A stretch of 64,000 nt of DNA from Ignelater luminosus (taxonomy: Eukaryota > Arthropoda > Insecta > Coleoptera > Elateridae): NCBI GenBank assembly GCA_011009095.1, contig VTPC01000604.1:1-64000 (forward strand). The letters run 5' to 3'. The stretch's first letter is position 1. Each line of letters begins with the position of its first letter. Below, piece after piece: positions 61,901 through 64,000 of this stretch. Both the position numbers and the translations under genes were made by a program. The notes under the pieces are model-generated. The model saw only the letters and a program-made list of their open reading frames with translations, did no database searches and was not told the origin of the DNA.

Positions 61901-64000
61901 CAGAGAAATTCAACATTACATTCCGTTGTAAATATGTAAACTACTTAAATAGCATGTAGCAAATTCAAATTCCCTTATATGGTAAACAAATTCAATTAAT
62001 TTCTCATAAAACCGTGAATATTTAGATCAGAGTACTATAATTACCATAAAATACAAGTATACTTTGGAAGGCAAAATAATGTCTTGGCCAATTTTTGACA
62101 TATTTTTTCTGTTAGACATGAAATTTGCAAATGCCTGTTTAGATCGCCATTTTTAGTAATCACATTTCTTCCATCTTCTAATCCTGATTTAATTCTACAA
62201 ACAAAATCTATTTAAATCAAGTTAAGTAATGTCAAGTGTACAAGAAGTATTGAAAGTTATCGTTGCCATATCGAACAGCCATATTGATTGATTGTGTTGT
62301 TTGACACCATTCTTTTTGATTTACCGCTTATAAAAGAATACATTTCAAACAAGAAAAACGAGTTTTGGATATACAGAAAACAATTGAAATCTTTAAAAAA
62401 TCCTAGCTGGCGTGCCTTCTTCATTTGGTATACTAAATAAATAACAATACAAGAAGCAGTTATGCTAGAAAAAAACTGCAAATCCAAACAGCAAGGGGGA
62501 ACAGAACAGAAAACAGAGAAAATACTTGATGACAAGGACCAACGAAAAATAGACAACGAGGGAGAAAAGGAACAGAATTCTTGCTGTTATTTCTGAAATT
62601 TTTTTAGCCTCGACAAAATTAACATTCTTGATGTTGGGTTTTTTGGACTTCTCTTTTTTACATTGTGCAAAATGTTGAAATTTCTCAGAAACCTCAAAAG
62701 TTCTGCTTTCTCAACAACCGATGTGTCGTAGTGGCGAGGCAGTTGTTTGACGATCATCTCCTTGGCAATCTTATTATGTAACTGCTGTAGCATAAAATAC
62801 TTGTTCATTGTGTACTTCTTTATTGTGCTACCTGCTACCGCGTTATTTCTTCTATTCTAGTAGTTCATGGTCACTTTTTGCTTCGCAGTGCTTGAAATAC
62901 AGTTGCTTAAAATCATCAAGAGTACGAGTAAGCTATTTATCTGCATCTCTTTTAAGAACTCTTCTAAGGTACACGATTAGGTTAGTTTTTTGAGTTATAA
63001 AATTTTCTCATCTGAATGTTTATGTTTGTAAAATGAGCTCGGAGGTTTTTACTAAATGTCTTTGAATAACTGCACTCTTCATTGTATATCTTTATTTGAG
63101 GTTTGCTCTGCAGCGCTAAACAGAACTACAGGGATGGCAGATGTATTAATCTGCATATTTTTGCTATTCAGGTTGCTCAATATTTTTCTTTTTCTCTGTT
63201 CTACTTGTTTCTCTCTGATTTCAGCAATCTATACGTATAAAATAGCAACAGATTAAAAAACTAGACTGAAATCTGCCATATAAACAAGTTGAAGGATGAG
63301 TGCATTTATATAATTACTCAAAAATATGTAAAAAATCAGCCTGTAATATCGTTTACATAAAAATACCTAAATAAATCAGCTTTAAGGTTAAATGTAATAA
63401 ATTAATATGTAGACTAATTAATCAACCCCAGGTTTACGGACACAATTAAAATAAATGCAATGATCCGGGAGATTATCACTGTAATATTTTATTTAAAATC
63501 GTGAGTTCAGGCAATTTTTAAAGCATTTATAGAGCTTGAAAACTGTATCTATGTAATTTTATTTTTAATGGAGAAATCTAAATTAGCAACATTAAGGACA
63601 TAAAGTGCCGAAAAGCGATCTGATCATATGTTTGTGTTTATACGTTGAAAGTAATCTAATATGGCATCCTTACATTATCAGAAGAATATATTTTTTTCTA
63701 AATATAGTGCTTTAAGCTGCCTTTGATTTGCCTTTTGTTATTTTTGCGACACTCTGTAACAATGTTGCTATAAAATCTTAATTGTCTCTTCTCCACAATG
63801 TTCAATATTTGGAGAAGATGCGATGGGGAGATGCTAAACAAGAGATGGCTACGCTCTCACTAGACTTAAATAATTAAAGATGACTTAATATTAATCTTTC
63901 TGAATTTAAAGCCTTATTGGTGTTCGTTAAAGTGTTATATATAGTAGACTTCAAATATCTTTTTGTAAATATATTACCAATTTCTTCTTTTTCATACGTG
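55151..64000. other. Gene-poor AT-rich region, no recognised gene
   Basis: Contains an (ATT)n run and scattered short open frames without domains. A slightly GC-richer part at 62460-63250 holds two small unrecognised frames (minus 62587-62808 and plus 62464-62595). No splice-consistent gene could be built. Confidence 0.45.
55936..55965. repeat. (ATT)n microsatellite
   Basis: About ten ATT units in a row. Confidence 0.95.

Noticed and set aside
1-64000. tRNA genes, CRISPR arrays, bacterial operons, viral integrations
   Set aside because: No cloverleaf with intact A and B boxes, no spaced identical repeats, no compact intronless gene clusters, and no viral protein motif was seen.

Overview
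This is an AT-rich eukaryotic nuclear window with spliced genes, long introns, two assembly gaps (11380-11532 and 52358-52987) and many small DNA transposons. The gene families (ZAD zinc finger, hemipterous/MKK7, the cuticle protein Gasp) and the mariner elements indicate an insect. The two alternative last exons of the Gasp gene recall what I know of beetles, so Coleoptera is my best guess, with low confidence.

Layout. (1) 1-690 is a fold-back repeat. (2) 2899-3572, minus strand, is a short ZAD/C2H2 zinc-finger gene with a 5' exon I rebuilt. (3) 3573-7065 is the divergent intergenic space; it holds a complete hAT-type MITE with an 8-bp target duplication. (4) 7066-14235, plus strand, is the complete JNK-pathway kinase hemipterous (MAP2K7): nine coding exons, 753 aa. 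(5) 14236-26517 is the hep 3' UTR plus transposon debris: a decayed element carrying a widespread arthropod transposon-type protein, a 5S rRNA-like fragment, a LINE reverse-transcriptase relic, a large fold-back and a GGACGTCC-rich repeat. (6) 26518-50509, minus strand, is Gasp (obstructor-C, CPAP3-C). It has a TATA promoter and signal-peptide exon at 50.4-50.5 kb, a 13.9-kb first intron, three chitin-binding exons at 35.8-36.6 kb, and two alternative terminal exons at 34.9-35.1 kb and 26.5 kb. A DD41D mariner and several MITEs lie between the two terminal exons. (7) 50.5-64 kb is gene-poor and holds an almost complete DD34D mariner and one unexplained coding-like stretch.

The three host genes are not a functional unit. 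Hep relays stress and morphogenetic signals to JNK, Gasp organises chitin in trachea and cuticle, and the ZAD protein is a presumed DNA-binding factor. Hep and Gasp are convergent; ZAD and hep are divergent. I found no tRNA or rRNA gene, no CRISPR array and nothing that looks bacterial or viral. The most interesting points are the two Gasp C-termini, both of which must supply the last disulfide cysteine of the third chitin-binding domain; the decayed TIR element with an unclassified protein; the palindrome that carries a transposase tail; and the fold-back with a hammerhead-like core.
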